Assembly: GCA_008973525.1 (NCBI GenBank)
Contig: WACJ01000333.1
Span: forward strand, 276,873-340,872
Reading direction: 5' to 3'
DNA from: Stenopsyche tienmushanensis
Lineage: Eukaryota > Arthropoda > Insecta > Trichoptera > Stenopsychidae
Length of the DNA: 64,000 bases
Under the pieces are notes generated by a model that saw nothing but the letters and a program-made list of their open reading frames with translations, was not told the origin of the DNA and did not search any database. This document shows, in pieces, positions 34,808 through 47,243 of the stretch. The translations under genes were made by a program, and so were the position numbers. Numbering within the stretch: position 1 is the stretch's first letter; each line of letters starts with the position of its first letter.

Positions 34808-35772
34808 TAGGGAATCCAATCCCGAGCCAAAATTTCAATCCCGGGATTGCATTATACAATCCCGGGATTGCATTATACAATCCCGGGACCAGTCCCGGGA
34901 TCCCAGGATTGGGATTTTCAATATTTTAAGAAATTACCTTGATGAATTTGATCAAAAATTACTAATAAGTACATTTGTTCGATATAAAAAATCACTCGAA
35001 AGCCAAAGAATTTTATTTATTTAAGAAAAGATAAAAATATTATTCAAAAATAGATAAATAAAACACTAAAAAATTCAAATATTATTTTGAAAATATGCCC
35101 AAAGTAACATTAACATTAAACATTAGTGTTTCGTCATTTAGTCTGGATCTGATTTTGGAAGTCAGACAACTTGCTGCTGAAAATGCACGTTCAGCTTCCA
35201 CACTCGTTGGAGGTATCGTCATCAGATATTTAAATACTAGTTCGAGTTGATGATCGCATGAGCCCTCATTTTCGTATAACACCATCAATGTGAGTGATAA
35301 AATTCCTTTCTGCTGAGACACGGACTAAAAATCGCAAAATTCCCGATTTCCCGACAAATTATTTATTTCCGTCGCTGGAGATGAATACTTATATGCTATA
35401 ATACTTTGATGTGATTTGTAATTATATTACGGAGGAATGCGAAAATTCTGAACACCGTATCTATTATATTTCATATCGATATTCCCACTATTAGAGTCGA
35501 GGTGTAGTAAATACATCACCGGTAGGGAAATGTTACTATAACAATTTTAAAAACATAAATGTACGCTATATATGTATACATAGATTAGACAGTCACTGCT
35601 CCTATGCGTCGACTAAGTTCGCCAATTAGTAATTACGCCACTGTTTCCAAGCGTCCAGATTTCGTCGGGAATGTCTCGATTTAGTAGCCTTCATCGTGTT
35701 GGTGAGGTGTACGATTTCTGTTAGATAAAAATTTCAATCCCGGGATCCGGGATCCCGGGATTGGATTCCATA
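34808..35772 (-). mobile_element. hAT family, copy 3, complete ends and 8-bp duplication
   Basis: The left end is TAGGGAATCCAATCCCG and the right end, in reverse, TATGGAATCCAATCCCG (16 of 17). Identical 8-bp ATAATGAC copies lie at 34800-34807 and 35773-35780. The left subterminal part carries CAATCCCGGGATTG, itself self-complementary, in tandem with a CATTATA spacer. At 965 bp the element is an internal deletion form of a hAT transposon but retains the dimerisation domain on the minus strand. It is the reference copy of the family here and sits inside a piggyBac transposase gene. Confidence 0.95.
35082..35321 (-). pseudogene. hAT transposase C-terminal dimerisation domain
   Basis: The 79-codon frame ends with FKYLMTIPPTSVEAERAFSA then ASCLTSKIRSRLNDETL, a clear hAT dimerisation motif with the E-R-A-F-S core intact. 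The remainder of the transposase (zinc finger and RNase H-like catalytic core) is missing because of an internal deletion. The terminal VTLGIFSK and the stop agree with the copy at 31653-31859. It may be the best preserved coding piece in the window but is not a whole gene. Confidence 0.92.
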
Positions 35773-36247
35773 ATAATGACTCATTTGACACTACGGACGA
35801 ATGTAACTTCTCAGGTAAAGAAAGTGAAGACAAGAACAATAATTTTAAATATACGTAGAGAACAAAAGAGAAAAATATTTTTGTCGAGTTCAGAAAGCGA
35901 AAGTGATGTAGAAGACCGATGTACCGAAATTTGCGGCTGATGGTACAATTTGTCAAGAAATAGAACAAGGTTCAACACCGGGATGAGCCTCAATTTATAA
36001 TATTTTTAGGAAGGTCGTAGGTCCGACAGCATGTTCCAAACGAAATATTATGATGGGAAAAGTGAGAACTGCTTTTTCTTTGATTATTGACAATCGTGTA
36101 ATGGAGCACATACACAAAAGAAAAAGAAGAAAATGCAAAGAAGAAAAAGCCTAAATATAGTCAAATATATACCATTTTAAAGACGGGTCACTTGACCCGC
36201 TGTGGTAGGAATAGGTATACATGAAGTATCGGTAGGTTTAGTGTTAA

Positions 36248-37230
36248 GTGTTCGTAAATGTCAAATTGGTTCCAGAAATTTCGATCTGGATTTTTTTATT
36301 TAAAAAATTGCGTCGGAAAGATTATCAACAGCAACCAATGAAAAGATATAAGCTAATCTCGGATACTCATAGTCGAGTGTTCAAAGAAATAAAAAAAAAA
36401 TCGGGAAGGCATGGAGACAAGTACGATGGGTGCCGCACAAACTAAGCGAAGAGAACCTGGACGACTACATACGAACAATTTCTAAAATTGAATCCGAAAC
36501 GCGGTTTTTAGGCGACTTAACGGAGATGAGAAATGGGTCCTTTACTCTAATTATGGACGCAAAAATCAATGACTATTGAAGGGTCAGATAGCAAAACCGA
36601 CCCCTAAACTCAGCCACACAACAACAAAAAAATGGTCTGTTTGGTGGGACTACAAGAAAATCATTCATTTTGAAACACTTAAACCTGGACAAACAATAAA
36701 TGCAATACTTTATTGTGAACAATTAGATCGTTTATCGGTGGAAATACAAAAAAATACCCTTCTACGTGCATCGAATACAAGTGAAATAAGAAGAATGAAC
36801 GTTATTTGGCAAAAAAATAAACAGCCTTAGATGGAAGACAATTCGACATCCTCCTTATTCTCCAGACATCGTTCCGTCGGATTTTCTTATTGTTAAATCT
36901 ATGCAGCATTATTTGGATGGAAAAAATGGACTTTTAGAATATTTTCGTTCAAAGCTCGTGATGTTTTATGACAAAGGCATTAAAATATTACCAAATAGAT
37001 GGAGAAAAAGGTTATATCTAACGATAGAAATTACATTGTGTAAAAATATGTTAAAAATAATAAAAAACATGAGCATTCGAATCTTTCATTTAAAAAACGA
37101 AAATCTTTATGGGTATATCGTAGATGAATTTGTAAATAAAAATCAGCTTTTTTTAAGTTTTTTGGTCTATATTTCAATCGATCTACGACAAAAATGGATC
37201 AAATTGTTTATTAATGAACAATAAATTTTA
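36248..37230 (+). pseudogene. Mariner-like transposase, most of the gene, frameshifted
   Basis: Read across frames, the plus strand shows KWFQKFRSG (N-terminal HTH), RQVRWVPHKLSEENLDDY (linker), GDEKWVLYSNYGRK (first catalytic block), KWSVWWDYKKIIHFETLKPG and YCEQLDRLS (second block: WWD.KG..H.E.L..G), then HPPYSPDIVPSDF (third catalytic aspartate region) and FYDKGIKILPNRW (C-terminus). The order and spacing are those of a complete mariner transposase, but at least three frame changes and stops break it. Its 5' end abuts the piggyBac right end at 36243, so the first ~40 residues are missing. Terminal repeats were not identified. Confidence 0.9.
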
Positions 37231-39929
37231 TATGTACCATTTTCTATCATTCAAAATGAATTGAGATTAAGCCCCAGAAGATTTTCTCTCGGATGAAACG
37301 TATAAGAGAAAACAACGATCGACCAACGTTTATTTTATTATAAAAAGTGAAAATATTTGGTGTCGCAAATGAAAGACACGAAAGTTGAATTCAAAGGGCC
37401 CTCGCACGAAAGGGGAAAAACAATATGCAAATATTCCGACTTTCCGATAAAACTTCACAGAGATGATATAAAAACGAAGTTTTTTCTACGGGGGAAAAGG
37501 TCTCGAATCGACACAAAGAACTTTCCTCGATGAGCTTTAGATTTTGTCAATATCAAAAGACCGTCACTAGGGTAATGGAATAGCGAACTCAGGATATGCT
37601 ATTTGCGAAATATCCGCCGGAGTCTTGCGTTATTTTCGCTACTTTTTTACATCCACGTTTCGTTCAGCGCAGCAAGAAGTAAATTGAAATTCAATGAACA
37701 TATCGTTATCCAAATTTTCCCCGAGATGAAAATGTTAACAAACGCCAGAGCATAATTTTTCAAACAATATATATACACTGTGCGGAATTTTTCTTAATAT
37801 AGCCTGCGAAAATCATCATTTAGGAGAGAAGCGCAAACAAAGTCGACCGAGCAAGTCTAAGGGAAAACCCTAAAGACAATTATATCAACAACGGGACAAT
37901 GAGGAAGATTTACGAACTTCCTACATCCGGGGTTGGCAGTGGCACCTTTGTTTTAGCACGCCAAAAACGGGAGACGCAATGAACCAGCGGCCAAAAGAAA
38001 CTTTATTATTATTGTTATTGCAACGCTGTCTGACAAAGCCAAGTTAAAGCACCCATCCAAAAGAGGGCCACCAGGACAATTTTTTACATCCACCCACCGG
38101 ATAATTTTTCCGCGAGGAGGGCAAATTAAAAATAATAGTATCATAAAGCTCTCGAGCTCGCTGAAAAATAACCGGATTTTTTAGTACCTAGACGATCTAT
38201 CCGGAAAATATAGCATAAATCATGAGGTCACAAAAACACAATGGAATACATTAGCCGCCTCAAAGAGTTCCTATGAAAAATAACATTATATGCCAAAATC
38301 TAGACGCACGCCGGCAATTAAATAATTCAATATTTTTAAAACATCCTGGTAAAATTTAAGCGCTGATTTAAAAGATGGATGCCGTTCGGGATATCAATGC
38401 ATGAATATTTTCTGCGCGTCTGGTGATAATATTTTATGCGAGGACGCCTTGTGATATTCACTCCGGATAACGTCGACTGTGAAATTCGAATAACGCTCAG
38501 GGTAAAGAGTTACAAGCCACAAGGGGTTATAGTGGCAGGGTAGACATTGTAGGTTGATTTATAACCCCTGAAATTAGACCGACATATTGGATTATGAGGC
38601 GACCGGCCGCCCATTACGCACTCCCGTTGACGTGACGTTCACGAAACGTGCCAAAAGTGCTAAACGTGCGAGCCCTATGACATCTGACTTTAATATCTAG
38701 AGATAAATTATGCCCAGTCAAAGTCAAATTCTTTTTACCTAAGCAAAAAGTATTAAAAAGCGTTGTGCATGGAAGTGGCTGCGACATTCGAGTCTGAACG
38801 GATCGACGATCCCTTAAGGGGGGCAAACCCTTTACAACAACCCTTTACTTTAAAAATCATTGAAATAAACATACGCTAATGCTGGGATATTTAATAACGA
38901 CTATAGCTTCATTTTGAAGATGATGAATACATTAAATATAATTTTTGGCACCTACTGTAAAGTCTTTGCTGAAAATACCGATGAAGCGCAGGTAGCGAGG
39001 TAGAACCGTAAGAGTCTTTCTGAGACAAAAGCAGCTCGTATAATACGAAAACAACAGTTAGTCGAAGATAATAAACTTTTTGAGAAAGCTGAAGATCTAT
39101 TATATACACCTGGAATCATTGGTTGATCGGTAAATCACTAAAATTGATAGTTTTATCGCATTGAAATTTTAAACGAGATTATCTCGAAACTGCATTTTCA
39201 AAATGTTCGCCAGTTGTAGCTTAAAAAAATATTGATCGATCTGACTGAAATTTAGGGATGTTCCTCACTTTAATATTTTGTAGTGAACTAAGCTAAAGTT
39301 TTCGCGTAAATAAAAGATTTTTTGTGGTAAAAATTATCAAGAAAATGGTAAAAAATATGAAGCCTTCGACAAGTGGCGAGCCATTTGATATCACCAGAAA
39401 AGGCACCTAATGGAATACCTTATAACTCCGCCATTTTGTTTTTTGTTTTTTAAAAATATAATAAAAAAAGCACTTTAGGGTTGTAGTAAAATAATGTCAA
39501 AAATTTTAAATGATACAATTATTTTATCACTGTTAAAAAAAAATAACTGTTAAACCAAATATGCACATGGCCCCAAAAAAAAGGGGGGGGGGATATAATC
39601 AATTGCTAATATTAATACTATAATTATGTCACTCAAACAGCCTTAGGGCGCATTTTGCAATTTTATTTGATCTAAGACTTCTCCTTCCAATCGAGCAAAT
39701 ACAAACATCCGGCGTCTTTGTTAATAACGTCAGCCCTGCATAGTCGAAGTCTTCCGACATGTTCGCTTCCATTAAGGTCTGAACTCAAGATGGTTAAAGG
39801 AACTCGATTTGGTGACATCTATACTATATGACCAGCTTAATGAAGACAACGGGTGCGCACAAAGTCAATTATCGAAATTCACTATACAAATCTTCAGATT
39901 GGACTTCATCCCTATCTAACAAATCTAAT
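37231..39929. other. Unassigned stretch, no gene seen
   Basis: No gene or repeat recognised in about 2.7 kb. The part 37350-38200 is purine-rich and GC-richer. Short frames there have no motif. A homopolymeric A-run followed by a G-run lies near 39576-39592. Confidence 0.45.
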
Positions 39930-40365
39930 CTTCACCATGGAAGTCTTAAGTCCTGAACAGATGATTTGCAGCAAAAAAATTAAACATATTGTTACTTTGT
40001 ATAATATTGTGTATAGCTTGAACTATAATTAGGAAGAAATATTGAAAAATAAAAAAATAGTGAGCGATCGAAGAAAAGTTTGTGTTTTTACCGACATTTT
40101 TTATAGTTTTTTGTTCTTTAAATAAACACTTTTAAATATTTTTGAATAATTGTAGTCTATACGATAAAGACGCTTATTATACACATAACTGCAAAATTTC
40201 ATAAATAATGCTCATCTAGGGCGTGTGGGAGCACTTCCATGAGCTTGGAAAAAGTAGTTTCGAGATCGAGAGAAACGCGTTTAATGTTCGCGTTAAAAGT
40301 CGGCCTATAAATTTGCAAATGTATATTGACTTGAAATTTACTGAAAGTGTTCTTAAACATTGGTT
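39930..40365 (+). repeat. Dispersed TIR repeat family F, copy 1 (no ends)
   Basis: Matches copies at 53869-54530 and 61686-62327 through CTTCACCATGGAAGTC, GATTTGCAGCAAAAAAATTA, AATTGTAGTCTATACGATAA, GGGCGTGTGGGAGCACTTCC, AACGCGTTTAA and GACTTGAAATTTACTGAA. The terminal inverted repeat seen in copy 3 is not visible here, so this copy is internal or truncated. Confidence 0.75.
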
Positions 40366-41849
40366 CTTTCCGATACACTAAAAAATTTTTTTTAACCTAA
40401 TTCGAAGAAATAAGCGTATCCCAATTGAAAAATACAGCAATTTATATATTTTACATCATATTTCATAATTTTTAAATATAGAATTAACAGGAAAAATATT
40501 TGTTAAAATCAAACAATAATAGTAAGTCTGGAATAGCCATTCAAAACAAAGTTTTGGTCAAAGGACTCCTATTAGTCAAAGAGAATAATGTGATACTGAC
40601 AAAGGCAACTAAGGGTGTCAGAAACTTACATAATTCGAATAAATTTCACGTTAATTCTTTGCATTTTTAACATGACAGATTCGATCAAAATGTCATGAAT
40701 ATTCTTAAAATTAAATTTAATAAAAACTGAAATATTCCTCGTGGAAATTCTTGAAATACTGAAGAAGTTGTAACAAAAATTTTGGTTCAATTTTCAGTCT
40801 GAATTTGAACTTGTTATAAGAGTACAATGAATAGAGGGATTTAAGTTTGTATTGTTGTATGATGTCTTCTAAGCAATGCGCTGGAGGTGTAAATCTTCCC
40901 CTATTTCAAGACCGAGCTGTCAACCCGACTCAAAATTGGATATTACAACTCATTGCAAAGGCGAAAAACTATTTAGACGTGCTTTATATAAGCAAATTTG
41001 AGTTTTATACATAAGTGTGGGGAATTTTTGAATTCCGCTCGGAGTAAATTTGACTAGACATAGTTTATAATATCTCGCAGAAGAAAGTTCACACACAACC
41101 GCGGCATTCATAAAAGGCTTCCTCGGCATTGTGGAGGACGATATTCGTCCGGAAGCCACGGGAGAGGTCCGCCGGAGGCTCACGTCTTCAGATAAAGATA
41201 TTGCGCCCGGGTGAGGGGCTCTCGAGGGGTGGAAGCTGTGGGAGGCGCTTTCGAAGCGGGTGCAATCTGCCAAGGGGATGGAGAAAGCACCGGGACACCA
41301 TATGAAATATGATCTTCAGCGACTGTCGTGACAGGTATTGAATTATCCCCGCCATACGTTCGAGCAAAACAATGGCTGGGCTGGCGGTAATCGTAGATAT
41401 TTCATGATCAGCCTCCTTCTGCTCCAGAGATATATACATCCTTCAGCTGGGAATAGCGTTCAAATGAGAGATCATGATGGAGCATTTGCCATAATATCAT
41501 TCTCGATGAATACACCTCCGGAGGTATATAATTTACATCATATCAAATCGCTGAACGGATCGGTGACCAACCGTATTTAATAATCTGTATCATATTTTTG
41601 ACATTTTGTAGTAATTAACATATTAATAAAATACTCAAAGATTTGATATAATTTACGATAATTTTATATAAAATAGCGCTTTTCGAATTTAAACTCCCAT
41701 CTGAAGCCCGAAAAGGTATTTGTATGCTTATAGGGATGTAAACAGAATAATTCATTTTGAATTACTGAACCAGATAATAGACTATTACCGCAGACGCAAT
41801 TAAAGAATATAAATAACAAGCTAAATTCATTTTGGATCTAGGGAAATGG
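40366..41849. other. Unassigned stretch with GC-richer island
   Basis: No element recognised. From about 41090 to 41320 the composition rises (GGAGGACGATATTCGTCCGG and similar; GGACGATATTCGTCC is close to self-complementary). Frames on both strands are open here (107 and 83 codons minus, 80 codons plus) without a recognised motif. Confidence 0.4.
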
Positions 41850-42080
41850 GGTGATTCTTCATCATGAGAAACTACGCCCCACAGCCCAGGAAAATTTTCA
41901 GAGGTTAAACACCCTCCATATTCAACAGTCATCGTTCCTTCAGATTATTATCTTTCCGAGTCTGGGGAGAGATACGGTCATAATATACGGAGATCGTAAA
42001 ATAGATGGGATAAAAAAAATATCTTTCTTTTTTCGGCCACTCTGGTCGAATATATTCGAAAAATTTTATATCACAATGTA
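41850..42080 (+). pseudogene. Mariner-like transposase, third-catalytic-block remnant
   Basis: One plus frame starts VILHHEKLRPTAQENFQRL, the decayed form of the mariner V.LHHDNARPHTA....L block that includes the second catalytic aspartate, here changed to glutamate with the N-A following lost. After a frame shift the neighbouring frame reads HPPYSTVIVPSDYYLSES, the HPPYSPD..PSDYHLF.S block with the third catalytic aspartate (SD). Beyond it the similarity fades. The piece is dead and has no visible ends. Confidence 0.82.
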
Positions 42081-44645
42081 ATTTTTAAACGAGGCTTTGT
42101 CTTCAAAGATACCGGGAGCTTTTCTACGCCATTCTTCATTCGTTAGTTATAAATTTTCATTAGCGAGCGAGTTCCATCGAACATATCTCACAGGTGTATT
42201 ATGAAAATGTATGAAAACACACGGGAGGAGAGGCTTTCCCTGTTCCACGGGGCACAAGTGTGAACATTTATGAGGTTATAAAATAGCACATAGTTCAAGG
42301 ATCTTAAATAAACACACACACAAAGGAGTTTAGTGTTGCGTGTAACACTTTATCTAGCGGAAGTAAAGATAACACCTAAAGGTTTTGTTCCAACAAGGCA
42401 AGCAATAAGCACAACAGCTCTGGAGCACAATACGCTGACCTTTGTTGTGTTTCAAAACCACCACCAAATTAAGCATTCGTATAGGAACCGTTAAAACACA
42501 CGGTCAGACCTGCCCTCGGGCGCGAGGACCCTCGAATAAAAGTCGACAAACATCACATCGTTTTGGGTGAAAATTCTCAGACAATATTTCAGCATATAAA
42601 CGACACGATTATTGAGCCATCCTAGTGGAATCTTAGATTAAATCAAACCATCATGCCTCAAGCGATTCATTAAATAAGGTCACCAAACAGCAACTATATC
42701 TCGAAGTTTACTTTTAACATCTCAATGAAGATTTAACGAAAAATATTCAAGTACTTAATAAGTAAAACTGTTTTCGACTAAATTTATTGAGAGCATTGTG
42801 GAATTTAAAAATATAAAATTAGCCCCAGGACATTTATATTTGGATCTTTCAGTGAGCTGGATTGCAGGGTCGTTTTATGGAATGGGGCTATAAATCTGCG
42901 GTCGCCCTAGCCCATAGGTCAATTTTCCAATTAAATCAAGATTTTCAGTACAGTTTAAATAGTTTTCCATTCGGGAGAAAACCGCTGTCCGGTCGTAATC
43001 TTGTTTTTCGCTGTCTGAAACGAACGAGCTGAATATCAGATGTTGTTTTTGTTGTTTGCGTACAATAATTGTGATCTTCCCGGCATCCCATGCTGGAAAA
43101 GTGATTTATTATTTCCTTATTCGATGAAAAATATTTCACTCACGTCCGTAGCGGTGTGACGTTTGATCTGAAACTTAATTTATTGGCTGTCTCAATGTGA
43201 TAAGTCAAACATCGATCAAACGTATGAAAGTAGAAATAATCCATCTGATATCGTTGCCGAGGATCTTTCATCCGCTAGGAATTTTTCTCCTCGATCTTCC
43301 GTTATTTATGTTCGTTCATATATCAAACTCGTAAAATATTGTCTTGGAAAAATATTTCGGTAATATATATATTTTTTTTCATGGCGTATGGTTGCCCAAT
43401 TAGGGTCAAACATTTCTGTGAGGATAAGGGAAATGTTCTGCAGATGTGTTTTTAATTTTGTAAGTAACATTATGTCGGGGCAATAATTCGATCGATTTTT
43501 CAGAAGTCACCCCCCCATGGTGCAGTACGCATGTTTGTTTGCTCTACATGGGGTATTTTTTTAAGCAAAATGCCGTAAATCGTCGGTCTCGTTTAAAATC
43601 TACTCATATTTAGCATTTGGGTGGGATTTGTGAGCGCTTTCTCCTGTAAGGTAATGGTGTTCCCGTGTAGATGCCACGCCTACGGTGATAAAGCGCGGAT
43701 TTTCTCGAAACAGGGTCGTCTTAGGTCACGTCACAAGGACCCAATGGAAGAAGGTAATCTCCGGAGGATGTGCTCGCTGGACAAAGTTAAAGAGGTTTTC
43801 AAGAACTCACAAAACTATCCTAAGACAATATGGAAAGCGATCGATACTGTTTCGAAAGGTGGACCACATTCCGCAAAATGCAACCATTGAACGTTATATA
43901 TACACTCATTCATAGATAAAATTATACTATTTTCAGTGCATGTCAATTTCATCTTAATTATTGTTTTGCTACTTTAAATATCATTTAATTAATTTGTTAT
44001 CAATTCAGAATCCATTGAAAGATCTTATATTAAAAATAAGTGTCTCGGATTGATATAGTGATCAAAGTATTCGGATAAATCCAGAGGAATTATGCAAAAG
44101 CAGGAGCAAAAAAAAGTATGTTTTAGCTTCAGAAAACATGATAATAAGACGTTCACTATAGTCAAAAGCATATGACCAAAGTGTCATAACACCTTAAACG
44201 AAGGAATTTTGCGTTTATTAATATTTTTATGATGCCATATATCTTATCGCACATTGGGTATTGGTAAATATGATATGATTACATGAATAGTTTATTTCTG
44301 ATGTTGCCAATCTGCGTTGTTGTTTGATATCTCAAGATCTCCAAATGAAAGCTTACAAGCAGTTTTTCATATTAATTGAATATGCAATAAAAACAGTTAT
44401 CCAAAGCCATAGTGCTGCCTCAAACGCTTATCCCGAGAGATCTTGAAGGAATGCGTGCTTGTACCATCGGGAACCCAATTGAATAAGGAACGACGTAGAA
44501 AAAACGCTTCAAAAATAACATAATTAGAATATACTAAAATAATATCTTTAAATTGACATTGGTTTATAAGGGTGGATAAAAGTAATGTTAATGACAAGAT
44601 AAGAACATAAAATTAGAATGAGATTAGTAAGAACGTAAAGTTATA
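42081..44645. other. Unassigned stretch, no gene seen
   Basis: No recognisable feature. Two overlapping plus frames at 43621-43915 are basic but lack a motif. Confidence 0.45.
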
Positions 44646-45043
44646 CAATTAAACCTTTTTTGTGCGGTAGACGCATAAAAAAGCTACGACTTTCATAGAA
44701 AAAGTGAAGACGCATCCCATGGATTTTAAAAACCGCATAACTTTAAAACGCCTATATATGAAATATACCCAAAATCGCACAAAAAAAATTAAGATTAAAA
44801 AAATAAGGCATAAAAAAATAATTTAAAATCTTTATGATAACATGATCATTTTCGTTGTGATTTTCGAAATGGCTTTAAATTGTTCACTTCTTCGGAATAA
44901 ATAGTACGCACAGTTGTGGAATCAGTATCAATCTCATGATTGTTCTATGAGAAATTTGTTCGGATTTTGTTTCGTTGTAAAAAAAAAACACCGCATAACT
45001 TTGAAAACGCACAATAAAAATCGCACAAAAAGAGGTTTGAGTG
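44646..45043. mobile_element. TIR element family C, copy 2
   Basis: In inverse order it matches copy 1: AAACCTTTTTTGTGCGG, AAGCTACGACTTTCATAG, AAAAAGTGAAGACGCATCCC, then TTTTAAAAACCGCATAACTT. The right end ACCGC-free form TTTGAGTG is followed by TA. The left end is slightly eroded. The hAT copy at 45108 begins 64 bp downstream. Confidence 0.72.
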
Positions 45044-45263
45044 TATATTAGGGTAAAATATACATATAAATAAAAAGTCAATGTAAAATAGAATGAATGG
45101 TTACAAGTAGGGAATCCAATCCCGGGATCGGTCCCGGGATCGGGATTTTCAATAGTTTAAGAAATTAAATTGATAAATTTGATTAAAAAAAATACTAATA
45201 AGGTCATTTGTTTAATATAAAAAATAATTTGAAGGCGATATAAATTTATTTATTTAAGAAAAG

Positions 45264-47243
45264 GGATTGGCCTGTTGGCAACCGTTGTTATCGGTCGTGA
45301 TTTTGTGTGCTCCGCTCATCTACTCTGTTTTTGAGTAAATAGTGATTTTCGCGTCAATATCTATATCGGACTGTTTCGGCGACCGTTTTTTGTGCCACCC
45401 TGTGAAAGCGCGGCGCCTGAAACCGATTATTAATAGCCTTTTCGGCAATATTATCGATGTACATTTGCATCGTACCAAGTTGGCTTTTGTTTTTAATTAT
45501 TTGAATTTTTGAAAAATCGAATTCCACGAGTTGTACACGGTAAATATACTATTAGGGCTTGTGCGAGTACTCCTCGCAGTCGGTTGTATTGTCAGTGTCC
45601 CAACAGTGTGTAATCGCAGTAAAAAAAAAACGGATAATTAATAGCCTTTTCGGCAACATTATCGATGTACATTTGTATCGTACCAAGTTGGCTTTTGTTT
45701 TTATTTATTTGAATTTTGAAAAAAAATCGAAAATCGTATAATTTTAATTTATTAATTTACTTTTATATTACTATAATTGATTCATACGCTCTGACGAAAC
45801 GCCGACTACACTTATATGTAAAATTCGCGAGTGACACCGAAAAACATTGTTTTTGTGCATATTACATCTGCACAAAAAATGGAACATCTCATCCGCATCA
45901 CTTGAGATGAACTGCAACAAGGACAATAACGCAAGTAGGACATAAAAATCCAAGCTTTCAAGGTAAGTGAATTAACAAATACTCGCACACATCAGCTTTC
46001 TATTGTCACATAAACGTGGGAACACTGGGACCAGAAGACAAACCTGCACAACTAGACTCGCGGTCCGACCGCCAAAGTGCTGTTTCGACTGCTCCCATAA
46101 TACAGTCTTGACTGTGGAGCCATTTGATTTTGTTGATGTGGACATGACTAGTTGATATTACTTGATACATTACTTTAACCTATTTGTTTGTTCCAGCTCT
46201 GTCTATTTTTTTCCAGTTTGCTCCCAGTCTGACCAATTAAATATTGTTTGATTGTGCCCAGTTGACACTAAACGCCGAAGTTCGAATACTTTGATGCGAC
46301 ATAATTACCCTTTGCTAATACAATTTGACTAATACTTCTTTGAGGCCTAACCACATCTGACTACTCCTAACTTATACGATTTTATGTATTTTAATTACTG
46401 GCCACTTTACTTATACGTATTTACAGAGTAAATACTTAAATACTCTTTTAACAGCAAGCTAATACTTAGTTTAACTATTATTCACTGCTACTTTTACAAA
46501 TCAAGACTTGCTTATCACTCGCTATCCGTTACATAGTCGACCCTACCCAAAAATATGGAGCATGATGAACCGTATCGGTTCGGAACCAAGAATTTTTAGG
46601 AACAGAACAAGGACAAGAAGAACATCAAAGAGACGGCCTCGAAGAGATGCATATGAGGAACTTCACTTTGCAACGTAAACAAAATTGTCTTCCGTTGACT
46701 TCTATATCGTTTTGTAATCGCCGAACTGAGAGGGGCAACCTGAAATGATGGCGAAACCACTCAGTTTCGAATTCGCTCGGGTAAGTTGTACGGTGACGGG
46801 GAGACACCCTCAGTTGGTGTAGGTGCGAATCCGAGATGCACTCAAGCGTCACGTCTGTCTTCACCCTACCCCGGCAACGCCCTAGCGAGGAAAGGGGGGA
46901 CTGGACTCCTTGTACTCCAGAAAGCCCTTTTCAGTAGAGTCAAAAAGGTCGTCTAGAATAGTTTTCCACCATCTCCTATGAAAACTACTCAGTCTTTACA
47001 AACATTCCACATTCCTTATCGAGACGATTGCGAAAGCGTTCGTCAATACGTTCACTCAGGATACCCGTTGGGTGAACGTTCGAAACAAAACTCGGCGGTA
47101 ATGCTACCTTCAATATCGAACGAACGAGGAGGTGAATGTATGATACAGACGAAATGGATGTAACCCCTTCCTGTGAATGGATATTGAAGAGACCCATACT
47201 TCTGCAGTGGACTGTTAGTGGCTGCACTGTGATGATGATGATG
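45264..47243 (+). mobile_element. Non-LTR-like retroelement insertion with 12-bp duplication
   Basis: The insertion is flanked by exact 12-bp copies of ATTTAAGAAAAG at 45252-45263 and 47244-47255. It ends in a (GAT)n tail at 47231-47245, like the microsatellite tails of several non-LTR retrotransposons. Its last 137 bp recur as an independent insertion at 51301-51437. The 5' part has a 100-bp direct repeat (45423-45520 and 45631-45729). I see no reverse transcriptase, endonuclease or gag-like frame, so this is either an internally deleted or a non-autonomous element. The clade is not determined. Confidence 0.82.
45423..45729 (+). repeat. 100-bp direct repeat in retroelement 5' part
   Basis: Two copies, 208 bp apart, share TTAATAGCCTTTTCGGCAA, ATTATCGATGTACATTTG and ATCGTACCAAGTTGGCTTTT. 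Tandem or near-tandem 5' repeats occur in the promoter region of some non-LTR retrotransposons. Confidence 0.88.

Larger units (their letters stand above)
34690..36150 (+). pseudogene. PiggyBac-like transposase remnant
   Basis: An acidic N-terminal frame EEECSELSENEVDSIEQHN runs up to the hAT insertion at 34808 and resumes as SFDTTDECNFSGKESED after it; serine- and acid-rich N-termini are normal in piggyBac transposases. Further on SSSESESDVEDRCTEICG is readable, and then VVGPTACSKRNIMMGKVRTA with FSLIIDNRVMEHI, which matches the GP...A..NI.......F.LFID..ML.HI start of the DDE_Tnp_1_7 domain. Stops and frame shifts separate the pieces, and the DDD catalytic region is missing after KRKRRKCKEE. 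It is non-functional. Confidence 0.75.
34660..36243 (+). mobile_element. PiggyBac-like element, decayed, carrying a nested hAT
   Basis: The right end is clear: GGTAGGTTTAGTG followed by TTAA at 36244-36247, preceded by an inverted GGGTCACTTGACCC motif at about 36184-36199. In reverse it begins TTAACACTAAACCTACCG, which fits known insect piggyBac ends. The interior encodes a piggyBac-type transposase fragment, interrupted by a hAT copy at 34808-35772. The left end is not certain; a TTAA near 34626 is only a candidate. Confidence 0.75.

Noticed and set aside
41090..41320. Possible host exon in a GC-rich segment
   Set aside because: Both strands are open, no domain is readable and I could not identify convincing paired splice sites.
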